Assembly (NCBI RefSeq): GCF_008642375.1
Contig: NZ_CP029194.1
Span: forward strand, 1,550,001-1,614,000
Length of the DNA: 64,000 bases
DNA from: Streptomyces venezuelae
Lineage (GTDB): Bacteria; Actinomycetota; Actinomycetes; Streptomycetales; Streptomycetaceae
Direction of reading: 5' to 3'
The stretch's first letter is position 1; every line of letters begins with the position of its first letter. Positions 8,424 through 16,207 of the stretch are shown here, one piece after another. The position numbers and the translations under genes were made by a program. A model generated the notes under the pieces. That model did not search any database. It saw only the letters and a program-made list of their open reading frames with translations, and had not been told where the DNA came from.

Positions 8424-9518
8424 CTAGCCGTGGCCGGAGCCGCGGTCGAGGCGGGCGATGCGGCCCTTCTCTCCGGAGGCCCAGCACGAGCCGTCGTTCG
8501 TGCAGTCCACCGTGTCGTACGAGCCGGTGTCGAGCGTGCGCCAGGTGCGGCCGCCGTCGGTCGTCAGGTCCGTGCCGGTCGGGCCGACGGCGAGCGCGGC
8601 CGACTTGCTGTGCGGGAGCCAGGCGACGCCGGAGCGGTAGGCCGGCGGGGGCGCGTCCGAGGCGCGCCAGGTGCGGCCCCCGTCCGCGGTGACGGCGCCG
8701 GCCCGCGGCGACGGCTGATCCTTGCGGTAGTCGCCGCCGACCGCGATGCCGTGCGTACGGTCGCGGAAGGCGAGGCCGAAGACGCCCCTGGCCGCGTCCC
8801 CGGCGGGGATCGGCGTGGCGGTCGCGGTCCAGGTGAGCCCGCGGTCGGCGGAGTGGAGCACGCGGGCGGTGGCGCCGCCGCCCGTGGCGAGCCAGACGTC
8901 CCGGGGTCCGGAGGACACCAGGCACTGGCCGCTCGCGGCGAAGCCGGCCTCGCCGGGGAGCGCGTCCGGCATCCCCGCGCTCGGCAGCACCCGCCAGGAC
9001 CGGCCACCGTCACGGGTGGAGAGGATGCGGTACTTCCCGTCGACGGGGTCGCTCATGGCGAGTCCGTGCCGCCGGTCGAAGAAGGTGACGCAGTCGTAGA
9101 AGGCGCGCGGGTCGGTGTTCCGGAAGGACTCGGTCCAGGTGGCGCCGCCGTCCTCCGTGCGCAGCAGGCGCGAGGCCTCGCCCTCCCCGATGGCGAGGAC
9201 GACCGCCCGGCGGGCGTCGAAGGCCTCCACATCGCGGAACTCGAGCTCGCCCGCGCCGGGCGGCGAGACGTTTCGCCAGCTCCGTCCGCCGTCCGTGGTG
9301 CGCAGCACCGTCCCCTTGGAGCCCGCGGCCCAGGCGGTCCTGCGGTCGACCGCCGCGAGCCCGCGGAAGCGGGCGTCGGTGCCTGTCGGTGTCAGCTGCC
9401 AGCCGGCCGCGGCCGTGGCGGTCTCCCCGGCCCGCGCCGGGGCCGCCAGGCTCAGCGCGAGCGCCGCTCCGATCAGCCCCACCGACATCGTTCGTCTCGT
9501 CTTCCCCATGGACGTCAT
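8424..9518 (-). CDS. Secreted BNR/YCF48-like beta-propeller protein
   Basis: A 364-aa exported protein with a Sec signal peptide (residues 1-30, cleavage after APARA). The mature part contains at least six Asp-box/BNR signatures of the S-x-D-x-G-x-x-W type, including TTDGGRSWR, TEDGGATWT, STRDGGRSWR, SADRGLTWT and TADGGRTWR. These mark blades of a sialidase/YCF48-like propeller. Sialidase catalytic Arg/Tyr residues are not evident, so I describe the fold and not an activity. ATG 9518 starts MTSMGKTRR; ATG 9509 is a close alternative. It is divergent from the Fe-S protein at 9643. Confidence 0.85.
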   Translation of the reverse strand: MTSMGKTRRTMSVGLIGAALALSLAAPARAGETATAAAGWQLTPTGTDARFRGLAAVDRRTAWAAGSKGTVLRTTDGGRSWRNVSPPGAGELEFRDVEAFDARRAVVLAIGEGEASRLLRTEDGGATWTESFRNTDPRAFYDCVTFFDRRHGLAMSDPVDGKYRILSTRDGGRSWRVLPSAGMPDALPGEAGFAASGQCLVSSGPRDVWLATGGGATARVLHSADRGLTWTATATPIPAGDAARGVFGLAFRDRTHGIAVGGDYRKDQPSPRAGAVTADGGRTWRASDAPPPAYRSGVAWLPHSKSAALAVGPTGTDLTTDGGRTWRTLDTGSYDTVDCTNDGSCWASGEKGRIARLDRGSGHG

Positions 9519-9642
9519 GGCGCCGGAAGCTAGTGCCCCGGGGCGGTCCCCGTCCAGGGTGCGTCCCCCGGTCTCCCAGCCCCCGGTCTCCCGGGTACGG
9601 CCCGGGGTGCGACCCCGGCCGGGCGTTCCTAGGCTGAGTCGC

Positions 9643-10194
9643 ATGAGCGATCGTACGGACGGCGAGCGCGCACCGGCCGAAGAGAAGCCCGGGCCCGAAA
9701 TGAAACCCCGGCCCGAAGAGAAGCCCCGGCCGGAGGAGAAGCCCGAGCTCGAAGGGAAGCCGACGCTCAAGGAGTACGACGGCGAGGGCATCACCGTCAC
9801 TTTCGAGCCACGGCGCTGTCTGCACGCGGCCGAGTGCGTACGCGGCCTGCCCCAGGTCTTCGACCGGTCCCGGCGCCCGTGGGTGCTGCCCGACGCCGCC
9901 GAGCCCGGCCTCGTCGCCGAGGTGATCCGCCGCTGTCCCTCGGGGGCGCTCCAGTACCGCCACCGCCCGGCGGAGGCCGCCGTCGCCGAGCCCCCGGACT
10001 CCCCCGCCTCCGTGCGCCGCACCCCCTCCGGCCAGCTCGTTCTCCGCGGGGACCTGCTCGTGACCGGCCCGCACGGGGAGCGGCACGAGACCCGGGTGAC
10101 GCTGTGCGGCTGCGGCGCCTCCGCGAATCAGCCGTACTGCGACCGCTCCGGCCCCTGCGCCGAGCCGGACGACGCCGCCGCCGAGCGGCGCTGA
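9643..10194 (+). CDS. (4Fe-4S) mono-cluster / CDGSH-type iron-sulfur protein
   Basis: A 183-aa cytoplasmic protein in three parts. Residues 1-40 are a Lys/Pro/Glu-rich repeat (PGPEMKPRPEEKPRPEEKP), probably disordered. Residues about 47-110 resemble the divergent 4Fe-4S mono-cluster domain (FEPRRCLHAAECV ... RRCPSGALQY). The C-terminal part (about 120-175) resembles a CDGSH 2Fe-2S domain, with CGCGASANQPYCDRSGPC. The fourth CDGSH ligand, normally His two residues after the Gly of CDG, is absent; a Cys three residues further on might replace it. Function is probably electron transfer or cluster handling; partner unknown. Confidence 0.8.
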   Translation: MSDRTDGERAPAEEKPGPEMKPRPEEKPRPEEKPELEGKPTLKEYDGEGITVTFEPRRCLHAAECVRGLPQVFDRSRRPWVLPDAAEPGLVAEVIRRCPSGALQYRHRPAEAAVAEPPDSPASVRRTPSGQLVLRGDLLVTGPHGERHETRVTLCGCGASANQPYCDRSGPCAEPDDAAAERR

Positions 10195-10211
10195 CCTCGG
10201 ACACCCCCGTT

Positions 10212-10237
10212 CGGTGACGCAGGTCACGTGGTCACCG
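10212..10237. promoter_or_regulatory. Inverted repeat upstream of ssgA-family gene
   Basis: Perfect 7-bp arms CGGTGAC and GTCACCG are separated by 12 bp that contain a second, nested GTGAC...GTCAC dyad. It lies in the 142-bp gap between the Fe-S protein and the SsgA-family gene. It could be a regulator binding site for the latter or a weak stem-loop ending the former; nothing in the sequence decides. Confidence 0.4.
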
Positions 10238-10336
10238 AGTGCACGTTCCGGCCGCACCGCTCGTCTTCCCCTGTGTGAGGTGCCCTGGTGTCGGGGAGAC
10301 GCACAGGATCCGAAACCCGCGCGAGAGGAGCCGGTC

Positions 10337-10753
10337 TTGCACGCCGTCATCGAGCAGTCCGTCCAGGCCCGTCTGGTCGCATCCGCACCCCGGATGGAGA
10401 CGGTGCCCGCCACCCTGCGGTACGACCGCGAGGACCCGTACGCCGTGAGCATGGCCTTCCCGCCTCCGGCGACCCTGGAGGGCGTCGAGGTCTCCTGGGC
10501 CTTCGCCCGTGAGCTGCTCGTCCAGGGCGTCGACCGCCCGGCGGGGGTCGGTGACGTCCGCCTGCGCCCGTACGGGTACGACCGTACGGTGGTCGAGTTC
10601 CACGCCCCGGAGGGGGTCGCGATGGTGCACGTCCGGACCTCGGAGCTGCGCCGCTTCCTGGCGCGCTCGGAGCACCTGGTGCCGGCCGGAAGCGAGCGCG
10701 ACTACCTGGACTGGGACCACGACCTGGCGGAGCTGCTGCGCGAGCGCCCGTAA
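10337..10753 (+). CDS. SsgA family sporulation/cell-division regulator (SALP)
   Basis: A 138-aa SsgA-like protein. The family core is clear: LRYDREDPYAVSMAF, WAFARELLVQGVDRPAGVGDVRL and a C-terminal DLDxxL-like DWDHDLAELL. These actinomycete-specific proteins control septum localisation, peptidoglycan remodelling and spore maturation in sporulating Streptomyces. Which paralogue (SsgC to SsgG type) cannot be decided here. I chose TTG 10337 because AGAGGAG lies six bases upstream and homology starts just after it; GTG 10214 would add 41 unconserved residues. Confidence 0.85.
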   Translation: MHAVIEQSVQARLVASAPRMETVPATLRYDREDPYAVSMAFPPPATLEGVEVSWAFARELLVQGVDRPAGVGDVRLRPYGYDRTVVEFHAPEGVAMVHVRTSELRRFLARSEHLVPAGSERDYLDWDHDLAELLRERP

Positions 10754-10758
10754 TTCGT

Positions 10759-10787
10759 TTGCCCCCGCCCGGCCCACGCCGTACGGT
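10759..10787 (+). promoter_or_regulatory. Candidate promoter of the ABC-F leader transcript
   Basis: TTGCCC at 10759-10764 and TACGGT at 10782-10787 are separated by 17 bp, a good match to a vegetative Streptomyces promoter. Transcription would start near 10793, about 30 nt before the tiny uORF and some 190 nt before the ABC-F start codon. Confidence 0.5.
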
Positions 10788-10824
10788 CGTCCTTGACCTT
10801 GTTGTCGTTGATCGGAGAAGGACG

Positions 10825-10836
10825 TTGCTCGTCTGA
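10825..10836 (+). CDS. Leader micro-ORF (fMet-Leu-Val-stop) upstream of ABC-F gene
   Basis: TTG CTC GTC TGA is preceded by GGAGAAGG at 10814-10821, an excellent Shine-Dalgarno sequence at correct spacing for a peptide of only three residues. Antibiotic-responsive ABC-F genes are often controlled by ribosome stalling on short leader peptides. The placement directly before the complementary segments described in the next entry fits such attenuation. Translation of this micro-ORF is inferred, not shown. Confidence 0.5.
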   Translation: MLV

Positions 10837-10840
10837 GGTT

Positions 10841-10941
10841 GCGAGACACCGCGCCGCGCGTGCCCCCTGTGCCGCGTGTGCCGTTCTCGACCTCGGCGTA
10901 CGAGCCGTTCCTTCGACTGCCCGCGCCCCGGTGTCTCTCGC
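10841..10941 (+). promoter_or_regulatory. Possible attenuator: long-range complementary segments in ABC-F leader
   Basis: GCGAGACACCG at 10841-10851, starting five bases after the micro-ORF stop, can pair with CGGTGTCTCTCGC at 10929-10941 apart from one two-base bulge. The loop is G/C-rich with other possible hairpins. A ribosome paused on the micro-ORF would cover the first segment and change the fold. The rest of the 230-bp stretch before the gene holds no other coding sequence; GGGAGG at 10972-10977 serves the main start. Confidence 0.45.
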
Positions 10942-10983
10942 GTCGCCCATTCATGCTCGCGCTCGCGCAACCGGGAGGCCTCC

Positions 10984-12624
10984 ATGGCGCATCACCCCAC
11001 CTTTCTCACCTGCTCCTCACTCTCCTTCTCATGGCCCGACGGCACCGAGGTCCTCGACGACTTCCGTCTCACGGTCGGCCCCGGCCGTACCGGGCTCGTC
11101 GGGCTCAACGGCTCCGGCAAGTCGACCCTGCTGAAGCTCCTCGCGGGAGAACTGACCCCGACGGACGGCACGGTCCGCGTCACGGGCGAGCTCGGCTACC
11201 TGCCGCAGAACGTCGTCCTGGACACCTCGCGGCGGGTCGACGAGATCCTCGGCATCGCGGCGAAGCGGGCCGCGCTGCACGCCATCGAGGCGGGTGATCC
11301 CGCCGAGGAGCACTTCACCGCACTCGCCGACGACTGGGACGTCGAGGAGCGGGCCCGCGCCACCCTCGATCAGCTGGGGCTCTCCGCCGTCGGTCTCGAC
11401 CGGACCGTCGGCGAGGTCTCGGGCGGCGAGTCCGTCCTGCTGCGCCTCGCGGCGCTGCTGCTCGCCCGGCCCGACGTCCTGCTGCTCGACGAGCCGACGA
11501 ACAATCTGGACCGGCACGCCCGCGCCCGCCTGTACGAGGCGGTGGAGGGCTGGTCCGGGGTCCTGGTCGTGGTCAGCCACGACCGTGAACTCCTGGAGCG
11601 CGTCGACCAGATCGCCGACCTCCGGGACGGCGAGGTCACGTGGTACGGCGGCCCCTGGTCGGCGTACGAGACGGCGCTCGCCGCCGAACAGGAGGCCGCG
11701 GAGCGGATGGTGCGGGTCGCGGAAGCCGACGTGCAGCGCCAGAAGCGCGAACTGAGCGAGGCACAGACGAAGTTGGCGCGCCGCAAGCGGTTCGCGCAGA
11801 AGAGCTACGACAACAAGGTCGTCCCGAAGATCGTGGCGAACGGCCGCAAGAGCGATGCCCAGGTCGCGGCCGGGAAGCACCGCACCCTGCACACGGAGCG
11901 CCTCTCCGAGGCCAGGGAGCGGCTCGACGCTGCGGTGGAGGCGGTACGGGACGACGACGAGATCCGCGTCGAACTGCCCCGCACCTCGGTGCCGCCGGGC
12001 CGCGAGGTCCTGTTCCTGCGTGACCTGGAGCTGCGGTACGGGGCGACGGTCGGCGGCGAGTTCGCGCTGCGCGGCCCGGAGCGGATCGCGCTCGTCGGCC
12101 GGAACGGCGCCGGCAAGACGACGCTGCTCCGGACGATCGCGGGAGAGGTGGAGCCGCTGTCGGGTGAGGCGGACGCGCGGGTACCGCTCCGCTTCCTGCC
12201 GCAGCGGCTCGACGTCCTCGACGACGGGCTGAGTGTGGTGGAGAACGTGGCCCGCTTCGCGCCCACGGCGACGGGGAACGCGATCAGGGCGCGGCTGGCG
12301 AGGTTTCTGTTCCGGGGGGCACGGGCGGATCAGCCCGTGGGCACCCTCTCGGGCGGGGAGCGTTTCCGGGCGACGCTCGCGGCGCTGCTCCTGGCGGAGC
12401 CGGCTCCGCAGCTGCTGATGCTGGACGAGCCGACGAACAACCTGGACATGGCGTCGGTCCGGAAGCTGACGGCGGCCCTCGACGCGTACGAGGGGGCGTT
12501 GATCGTGGCGAGCCACGACGTGACGTTCCTGGAGTCGCTGGGCATCACGCGCTGGCTGCTGCTCGACGGTGAGCTGCGGCCGACGACGGCGGAAGAGGTC
12601 CGGGGAGTGGCTTCGAGGGGTTAG
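10984..12624 (+). CDS. ABC-F family ATP-binding protein (ribosome-acting, putative antibiotic resistance or translation factor)
   Basis: A 546-aa soluble protein with two ABC ATPase domains and no membrane segments. The first domain has Walker A GLNGSGKST (40-48), signature VSGGE (145-149) and Walker B LLLDEPTNNLD; the second has GRNGAGKTT, TLSGGERFR and LLMLDEPTNNLD. A roughly 80-residue charged linker (about 230-310) corresponds to the P-site tRNA-interaction motif that reaches the peptidyl-transferase centre in ABC-F proteins. Members protect ribosomes from macrolide, lincosamide or pleuromutilin-type drugs or act as translation factors. The specific drug is unknown. An upstream micro-ORF and possible attenuator suggest antibiotic-inducible expression. 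Confidence 0.9.
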   Translation: MAHHPTFLTCSSLSFSWPDGTEVLDDFRLTVGPGRTGLVGLNGSGKSTLLKLLAGELTPTDGTVRVTGELGYLPQNVVLDTSRRVDEILGIAAKRAALHAIEAGDPAEEHFTALADDWDVEERARATLDQLGLSAVGLDRTVGEVSGGESVLLRLAALLLARPDVLLLDEPTNNLDRHARARLYEAVEGWSGVLVVVSHDRELLERVDQIADLRDGEVTWYGGPWSAYETALAAEQEAAERMVRVAEADVQRQKRELSEAQTKLARRKRFAQKSYDNKVVPKIVANGRKSDAQVAAGKHRTLHTERLSEARERLDAAVEAVRDDDEIRVELPRTSVPPGREVLFLRDLELRYGATVGGEFALRGPERIALVGRNGAGKTTLLRTIAGEVEPLSGEADARVPLRFLPQRLDVLDDGLSVVENVARFAPTATGNAIRARLARFLFRGARADQPVGTLSGGERFRATLAALLLAEPAPQLLMLDEPTNNLDMASVRKLTAALDAYEGALIVASHDVTFLESLGITRWLLLDGELRPTTAEEVRGVASRG

Positions 12625-12685
12625 ACCGCCGGACGGGGCGGCGAACAGTCGGGATCGGGTGACGATCCGTCGAGGCAGGGATGTC

Positions 12686-13147
12686 TCAACGGTGCAGTAA
12701 CGCCCAGGACTTGGTGCCGCCGCCCGGTGTCAGTACGGGGGCGAGGCCCCAGTCGCCTCCGTGCGCGTCGACCGCCGCGGCCAGCAGCCACATGCTGCGG
12801 CTGCGGCGGTCGCGGCATTCCTCGGCTGCGGTGGGCGTGGAATGGGCCGGGTGCTGGTCGTAGAGCACGATCCGCAGCGCCTCGTACTGCCAGCGGACCC
12901 GCAGGATCATCTCGCGGTCGGGCGTGAAGCGGTACGCGGCGGCGACGAGTTCCGAGGTGGCGAGTTCGGCGGTCTCGCAGAGCTCGGAGAGGCCGTGCCG
13001 GGTGAGGAGCGTACTGACCGACTCACGGGCGAGTCCGGCGCAGTAGGCGCCTCCGGGGAGAAGCATCGAGTAGCTGAGGTTCTCCGTGGCGGGAGGTATG
13101 GGCCCGGCCGTCACGGCGGACGGGAGGCAACGCAGTGCGCCCTTCAT
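12686..13147 (-). CDS. Degenerate RsbW-like ATP-binding protein (abaA-orfB type)
   Basis: A 153-aa HATPase-fold protein divergent from an XRE regulator/DUF397 pair. The helix that normally reads SELVTNAxxHT reads SELVAAAYRFT (65-75), so the Mg-coordinating Asn is lost. The DxGxG box is replaced by YDQHPAH (96-102) and no GRGL box is seen. It probably no longer hydrolyses ATP and may act as a protein-binding partner of the regulator. Compare the canonical paralogue at 29638. ATG 13147 is preferred; upstream frame to 13279 enters the divergent regulatory region. Confidence 0.78.
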   Translation of the reverse strand: MKGALRCLPSAVTAGPIPPATENLSYSMLLPGGAYCAGLARESVSTLLTRHGLSELCETAELATSELVAAAYRFTPDREMILRVRWQYEALRIVLYDQHPAHSTPTAAEECRDRRSRSMWLLAAAVDAHGGDWGLAPVLTPGGGTKSWALLHR

Positions 13148-13186
13148 CGGGTTGCTCACATTTCTTGCGCATTGGGGGGGTACGCA

Positions 13187-13236
13187 CACACGGATTCGGT
13201 CGCCCCGTGTGAGACTTGCGCTACCGACCGTAGCGC
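13187..13236. promoter_or_regulatory. Paired dyads in divergent promoter region of first XRE module
   Basis: Two inverted repeats lie between the divergent ATPase-like and XRE genes: CACACGG (13187-13193) with CCGTGTG (13205-13211), and GCGCTA (13218-13223) with TAGCGC (13231-13236). Spaced this way in a 194-bp divergent region they are good candidates for autoregulatory binding by the neighbouring XRE protein. Confidence 0.45.
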
Positions 13237-13341
13237 ACAAGCGGAGCACAGTGCTACTACTTGCGGGTAGTCGTGCCATTCCGGCCGAAACGGCGATCCG
13301 CGGAGGTCGCCGACGTCACGCAACGCAAGGGGAGATCGAGC

Positions 13342-14193
13342 GTGCCACCCAGGAGCAGCCCGACCGCACGACAGCAGCGCCTCGGGAGCGAACTGCGCAA
13401 ACTGCGCGAACAGTCGGGCATGTCGGCGCAGCAGGCCGCCGCCCTCCTGGGCGTCGACCGCACCCGTATCCCCAACATCGAGTCGGGCCGCTTCGGCATC
13501 AGCGCCGAGCGCGTCCGCACGCTCGCCTTCAACTACGGCTGCCCCGACGCGGCACTCGTCGACCTGCTCGCCGACATCGCCCAGGAGCGGGACCGCGGCT
13601 GGTGGGAGGAGCACCGCGGCCTGCTGCCGCCCGCGCTCATCGACATCGCCGAACTGGAGTTCCACGCATCGGAGTTGCAGAGCGCGGTGACCACCCACAT
13701 CCCGGGCCTCCTGCAGACCGAGGAGCACGCGCGGGCCGTCTTCGACACCGCCGTCCCGCTCCTGCCGGGCCCCGACCTGGAGGCCCGTCTCGCCCTGCGG
13801 CTGCGCCGTCAGGAGGTGCTGGACCGGGACCGGCCCGTGCTGTACGAGGCCGTGATCCACGAGGCGGCGCTGCGCATGCAGTTCGGCGGACCGAAGGTCG
13901 CGCGGGACCAGCTGGAGCACATCCTGGCGTATTCCGAGCGGGACACCGTGACCGTCCGCGTCATCCCCTTCGCCGCGGGGGGTTTCCCGGGCGCGGGCCA
14001 GTCGTTCACCTATGTGTCCGCGCCCGTGCCGCAGCTCGACACCGTGCAGCTCGACTCCTCCCACGGATCGATCCTCCTCGACGCCGACATGCAGCTCCGC
14101 CGCTACCGGGGACTCCTGGACCGGCTGCGCGGGCTCGCCCTGTCCACGACCGACTCGCACGCGTTCATACGCACCATCGCCCAGGATCTGTGA
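13342..14193 (+). CDS. XRE family transcriptional regulator with DUF5753 domain
   Basis: A 283-aa regulator. The HTH_31-type domain spans about residues 12-70 (LGSELRKLREQSGMSAQQAA ... RIPNIESGRFGIS) and the DUF5753 effector domain follows (IPGLLQTEEHARAVF, YEAVIHEAALRMQFGG, VIPFAAGGFPGAG). This is the abaA-orfA/WhiJ class that pairs with DUF397 proteins to control development and secondary metabolism in Streptomyces. GTG 13342 has GGGGAG seven bases upstream. A DUF397-like gene follows after 14 bp and an RsbW-like gene diverges. Confidence 0.9.
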   Translation: MPPRSSPTARQQRLGSELRKLREQSGMSAQQAAALLGVDRTRIPNIESGRFGISAERVRTLAFNYGCPDAALVDLLADIAQERDRGWWEEHRGLLPPALIDIAELEFHASELQSAVTTHIPGLLQTEEHARAVFDTAVPLLPGPDLEARLALRLRRQEVLDRDRPVLYEAVIHEAALRMQFGGPKVARDQLEHILAYSERDTVTVRVIPFAAGGFPGAGQSFTYVSAPVPQLDTVQLDSSHGSILLDADMQLRRYRGLLDRLRGLALSTTDSHAFIRTIAQDL

Positions 14194-14207
14194 AGGACCG
14201 CCCCACC

Positions 14208-14438
14208 ATGAACGTCACCACCACCCCCCACACCCCCGCTCCGCCCGCCGTCGACATCGACTGGAACGAGGCCTTCTGCAGCGAGGGCGCGAACTGCTTC
14301 CGGTTCGGCCTGGACGACTCCGGCCGGGCCTACATCGGCTCGACCCTCACCCCCGGCGAGTACGTCAGCGACTCGGTGGAGGCGCTCCGCGCCCTGATCT
14401 ACGCGGTGAAGGCCGGCGCGGCCGACCACCTGCTCTGA
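14208..14438 (+). CDS. Small DUF397-like protein
   Basis: A 76-aa acidic protein directly downstream of the XRE regulator. It keeps the general DUF397 layout, a short N-terminal segment, a Cys-containing NCFRFGLDDSGRAYIGST strand pair and a C-terminal helix (EALRALIYAVKAGAADHLL), but lacks the typical NCVEVA and RDSKDP signatures. I assign the family by position as much as by sequence. Such proteins bind and antagonise the partner XRE regulator. Confidence 0.65.
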   Translation: MNVTTTPHTPAPPAVDIDWNEAFCSEGANCFRFGLDDSGRAYIGSTLTPGEYVSDSVEALRALIYAVKAGAADHLL

Positions 14439-14686
14439 ACCGCCCGCCCGGAATCACCCGACCTGAATCGTCCGCGCAGAACCGTCCGCCCTGAACCGTC
14501 CGCCCTGAACCCTCCGCTCCGGATCATCTGCTCTGCGTAGCCGGGCCGGCGGGGAGAAAGGGCCGGTCCGGACGTGACCTGCGTCTCCAGCACCCCGACG
14601 GAGCAGCGCACATAACGGAACGTAATCGGACATCGTCCGAACGGGCTTGGCCGACGCCTTACGGAGCCTTAACCTACGGTCTCGTA

Positions 14687-14704
14687 ACCTACGAATCCGT
14701 AGGT
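14687..14704. promoter_or_regulatory. Palindromic operator upstream of acyl-ACP desaturase
   Basis: ACCTACGAATCCGTAGGT has perfect 7-bp arms around AATC and ends 40 bp before the desaturase start. A direct repeat of AACCTACG begins 15 bp upstream (14671), and TTACGGAG lies before that. This looks like a binding site for a dimeric regulator of fatty-acid desaturation. The rest of the 305-bp gap from 14439 holds a run of imperfect GAACCGTCCGCCCT repeats (about 14450-14510) and no gene. Confidence 0.6.
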
Positions 14705-14743
14705 ATTCCCGTATGCCCTTCCTCTCCGTCCCCAGGAGTCCCC

Positions 14744-15718
14744 GTGACGCTCACCTCTCCCCACCTCGGCAGCTCGGCGGAGTGGACCGACGCGCGCCTG
14801 CTCTACGCGCTGGAAGAGGTCGTGGAGAAGGAGCTCAACCGGCACCTGAAGGTCACCAAGGACTGGATGCCGCACGAGTACGTGCCGTGGTCCGACGGCC
14901 GGAACTTCCCCGGCTTCTTCGAGGACGGCGAGGCCTGGGACCCGAAGCAGTCCAAGGTCACCGAGATCGGCAAGATCGCCCTCGTCGTCAACCTGCTCAC
15001 CGAGGACAACCTCCCGAGCTACCACCACGAGATCGCCAGCCTCTTCGGCCGCGACGGCGCCTGGGGCACCTGGGTGCACCGCTGGACCGCCGAGGAGGGC
15101 CGCCACGGCATCGTGATGCGCGACTACCTCCTGGCCTCGCGCGCCGTCGACCCGGACAAGCTGGAGCAGTTCCGGATGTCCCACATGAGCGAGGGCTTCG
15201 AGTCCGACAACCGGCACTCGATGCTGCACTCCGTGGCGTACGTCGCCTTCCAGGAGCTCGCGACCCGCATCTCGCACCGGAACACCGGCCACCAGTCGGG
15301 CGACCCGGTCTGCGACCGGATGCTGGCCCGTATCGCCACCGACGAGAACCTGCACATGGTCTTCTACCGGAACCTGCTGGGCGCGGCCTTCGAGCTCGCC
15401 CCGGACCTGACCATGATGGCCGTGCGGGACGTGGTCGTGAACTTCCGGATGCCCGGACACGGCATGCCGGGCTTCGAGCGGGCCGCGGCGCAGATGGCGA
15501 TCGGCGAGATCTACAACATGCGCATCCACCACGACGACGTGCTCCAGCCCGTCCTGCGCTTCCTCAAGGTCCTGCAGATCGAGGGCCTCGGCCCGGAGGG
15601 CCTCCAGGCCCAGGACGAGCTGGGTCTGTACATGAACGGCCTGGACAGCGAGGCCTCCAAGTTCGACGAGAAGCTCGCGGCCCGCAAGGCCCGCATGGCG
15701 GCCCGCGCGGCCGGCTGA
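14744..15718 (+). CDS. Acyl-[acyl-carrier-protein] desaturase
   Basis: A 324-aa soluble diiron desaturase that inserts a double bond in acyl-ACP. The ligand set can be placed: Glu87 in LTEDNLP, Glu118 and His121 in TAEEGRHG, Glu171 in FQELAT, Glu201 and His204 in TDENLHM. Length and motif spacing match bacterial and plant stearoyl-ACP-type enzymes. GTG 14744 follows AGGAG by six bases. It is transcribed alone and is convergent with a whiB-like gene. The palindrome at 14687-14704 suggests dedicated regulation of membrane fluidity. Confidence 0.93.
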   Translation: MTLTSPHLGSSAEWTDARLLYALEEVVEKELNRHLKVTKDWMPHEYVPWSDGRNFPGFFEDGEAWDPKQSKVTEIGKIALVVNLLTEDNLPSYHHEIASLFGRDGAWGTWVHRWTAEEGRHGIVMRDYLLASRAVDPDKLEQFRMSHMSEGFESDNRHSMLHSVAYVAFQELATRISHRNTGHQSGDPVCDRMLARIATDENLHMVFYRNLLGAAFELAPDLTMMAVRDVVVNFRMPGHGMPGFERAAAQMAIGEIYNMRIHHDDVLQPVLRFLKVLQIEGLGPEGLQAQDELGLYMNGLDSEASKFDEKLAARKARMAARAAG

Positions 15719-15755
15719 TCCACCCTGCGGCGCCCCGGGGAGGAGCGCGTGCGGT

Positions 15756-16013
15756 TCAGCGACGGCCCTGCTGCCGCTTGAGCCGCACGCGCTCCTTCTC
15801 GGAGAGCCCGCCCCACACCCCGAACCGCTCGTCGTGATCCATCGCGTACTCCAGGCACGCCACACGCCCCTCGCACGCCCCGCACAGCTGCTTGGCCTCG
15901 CGCGTCGACGACCCGGGGGCCGGGAAGAAGAACTCCGGGCCCGCCTGGGCGCACAGGGCGTTCTCACGCCAGGAGAAGTCGGGAGCGGTCAGCACGTCGG
16001 TATCCGTCTGCAT
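15756..16013 (-). CDS. WhiB-like (Wbl) iron-sulfur regulator
   Basis: An 85-aa Wbl protein. Four cysteines bind a 4Fe-4S cluster: Cys21 (ENALC), Cys44, Cys47 and Cys53 (LCGACEGRVAC). The beta-turn motif GVWGGLSEKER follows and a basic C-terminal tail (RLKRQQGRR) contacts DNA. Wbl proteins bind sigma factor region 4 and act as redox- or NO-responsive co-regulators in actinobacteria. ATG 16013 is chosen by length of relatives. The subtype is not certain. Confidence 0.92.
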   Translation of the reverse strand: MQTDTDVLTAPDFSWRENALCAQAGPEFFFPAPGSSTREAKQLCGACEGRVACLEYAMDHDERFGVWGGLSEKERVRLKRQQGRR

Positions 16014-16207
16014 GACCGACACGTTGCCTGCCCGGCGTAAACGGGCCATCAACGTTCGATCAATGGCGTGTACCCGGCGCCGGGAGGACCGTCCGCGGCC
16101 GCCTGCCCGGCCGTGTGAACAGACTGTTTCCTACCTCGTCGCCCAGCCGATTCGCCTCCCGTCATGTGGGAGCGTGGGAGCTCGATCACCCACGGGGAGC
16201 GAACCCT

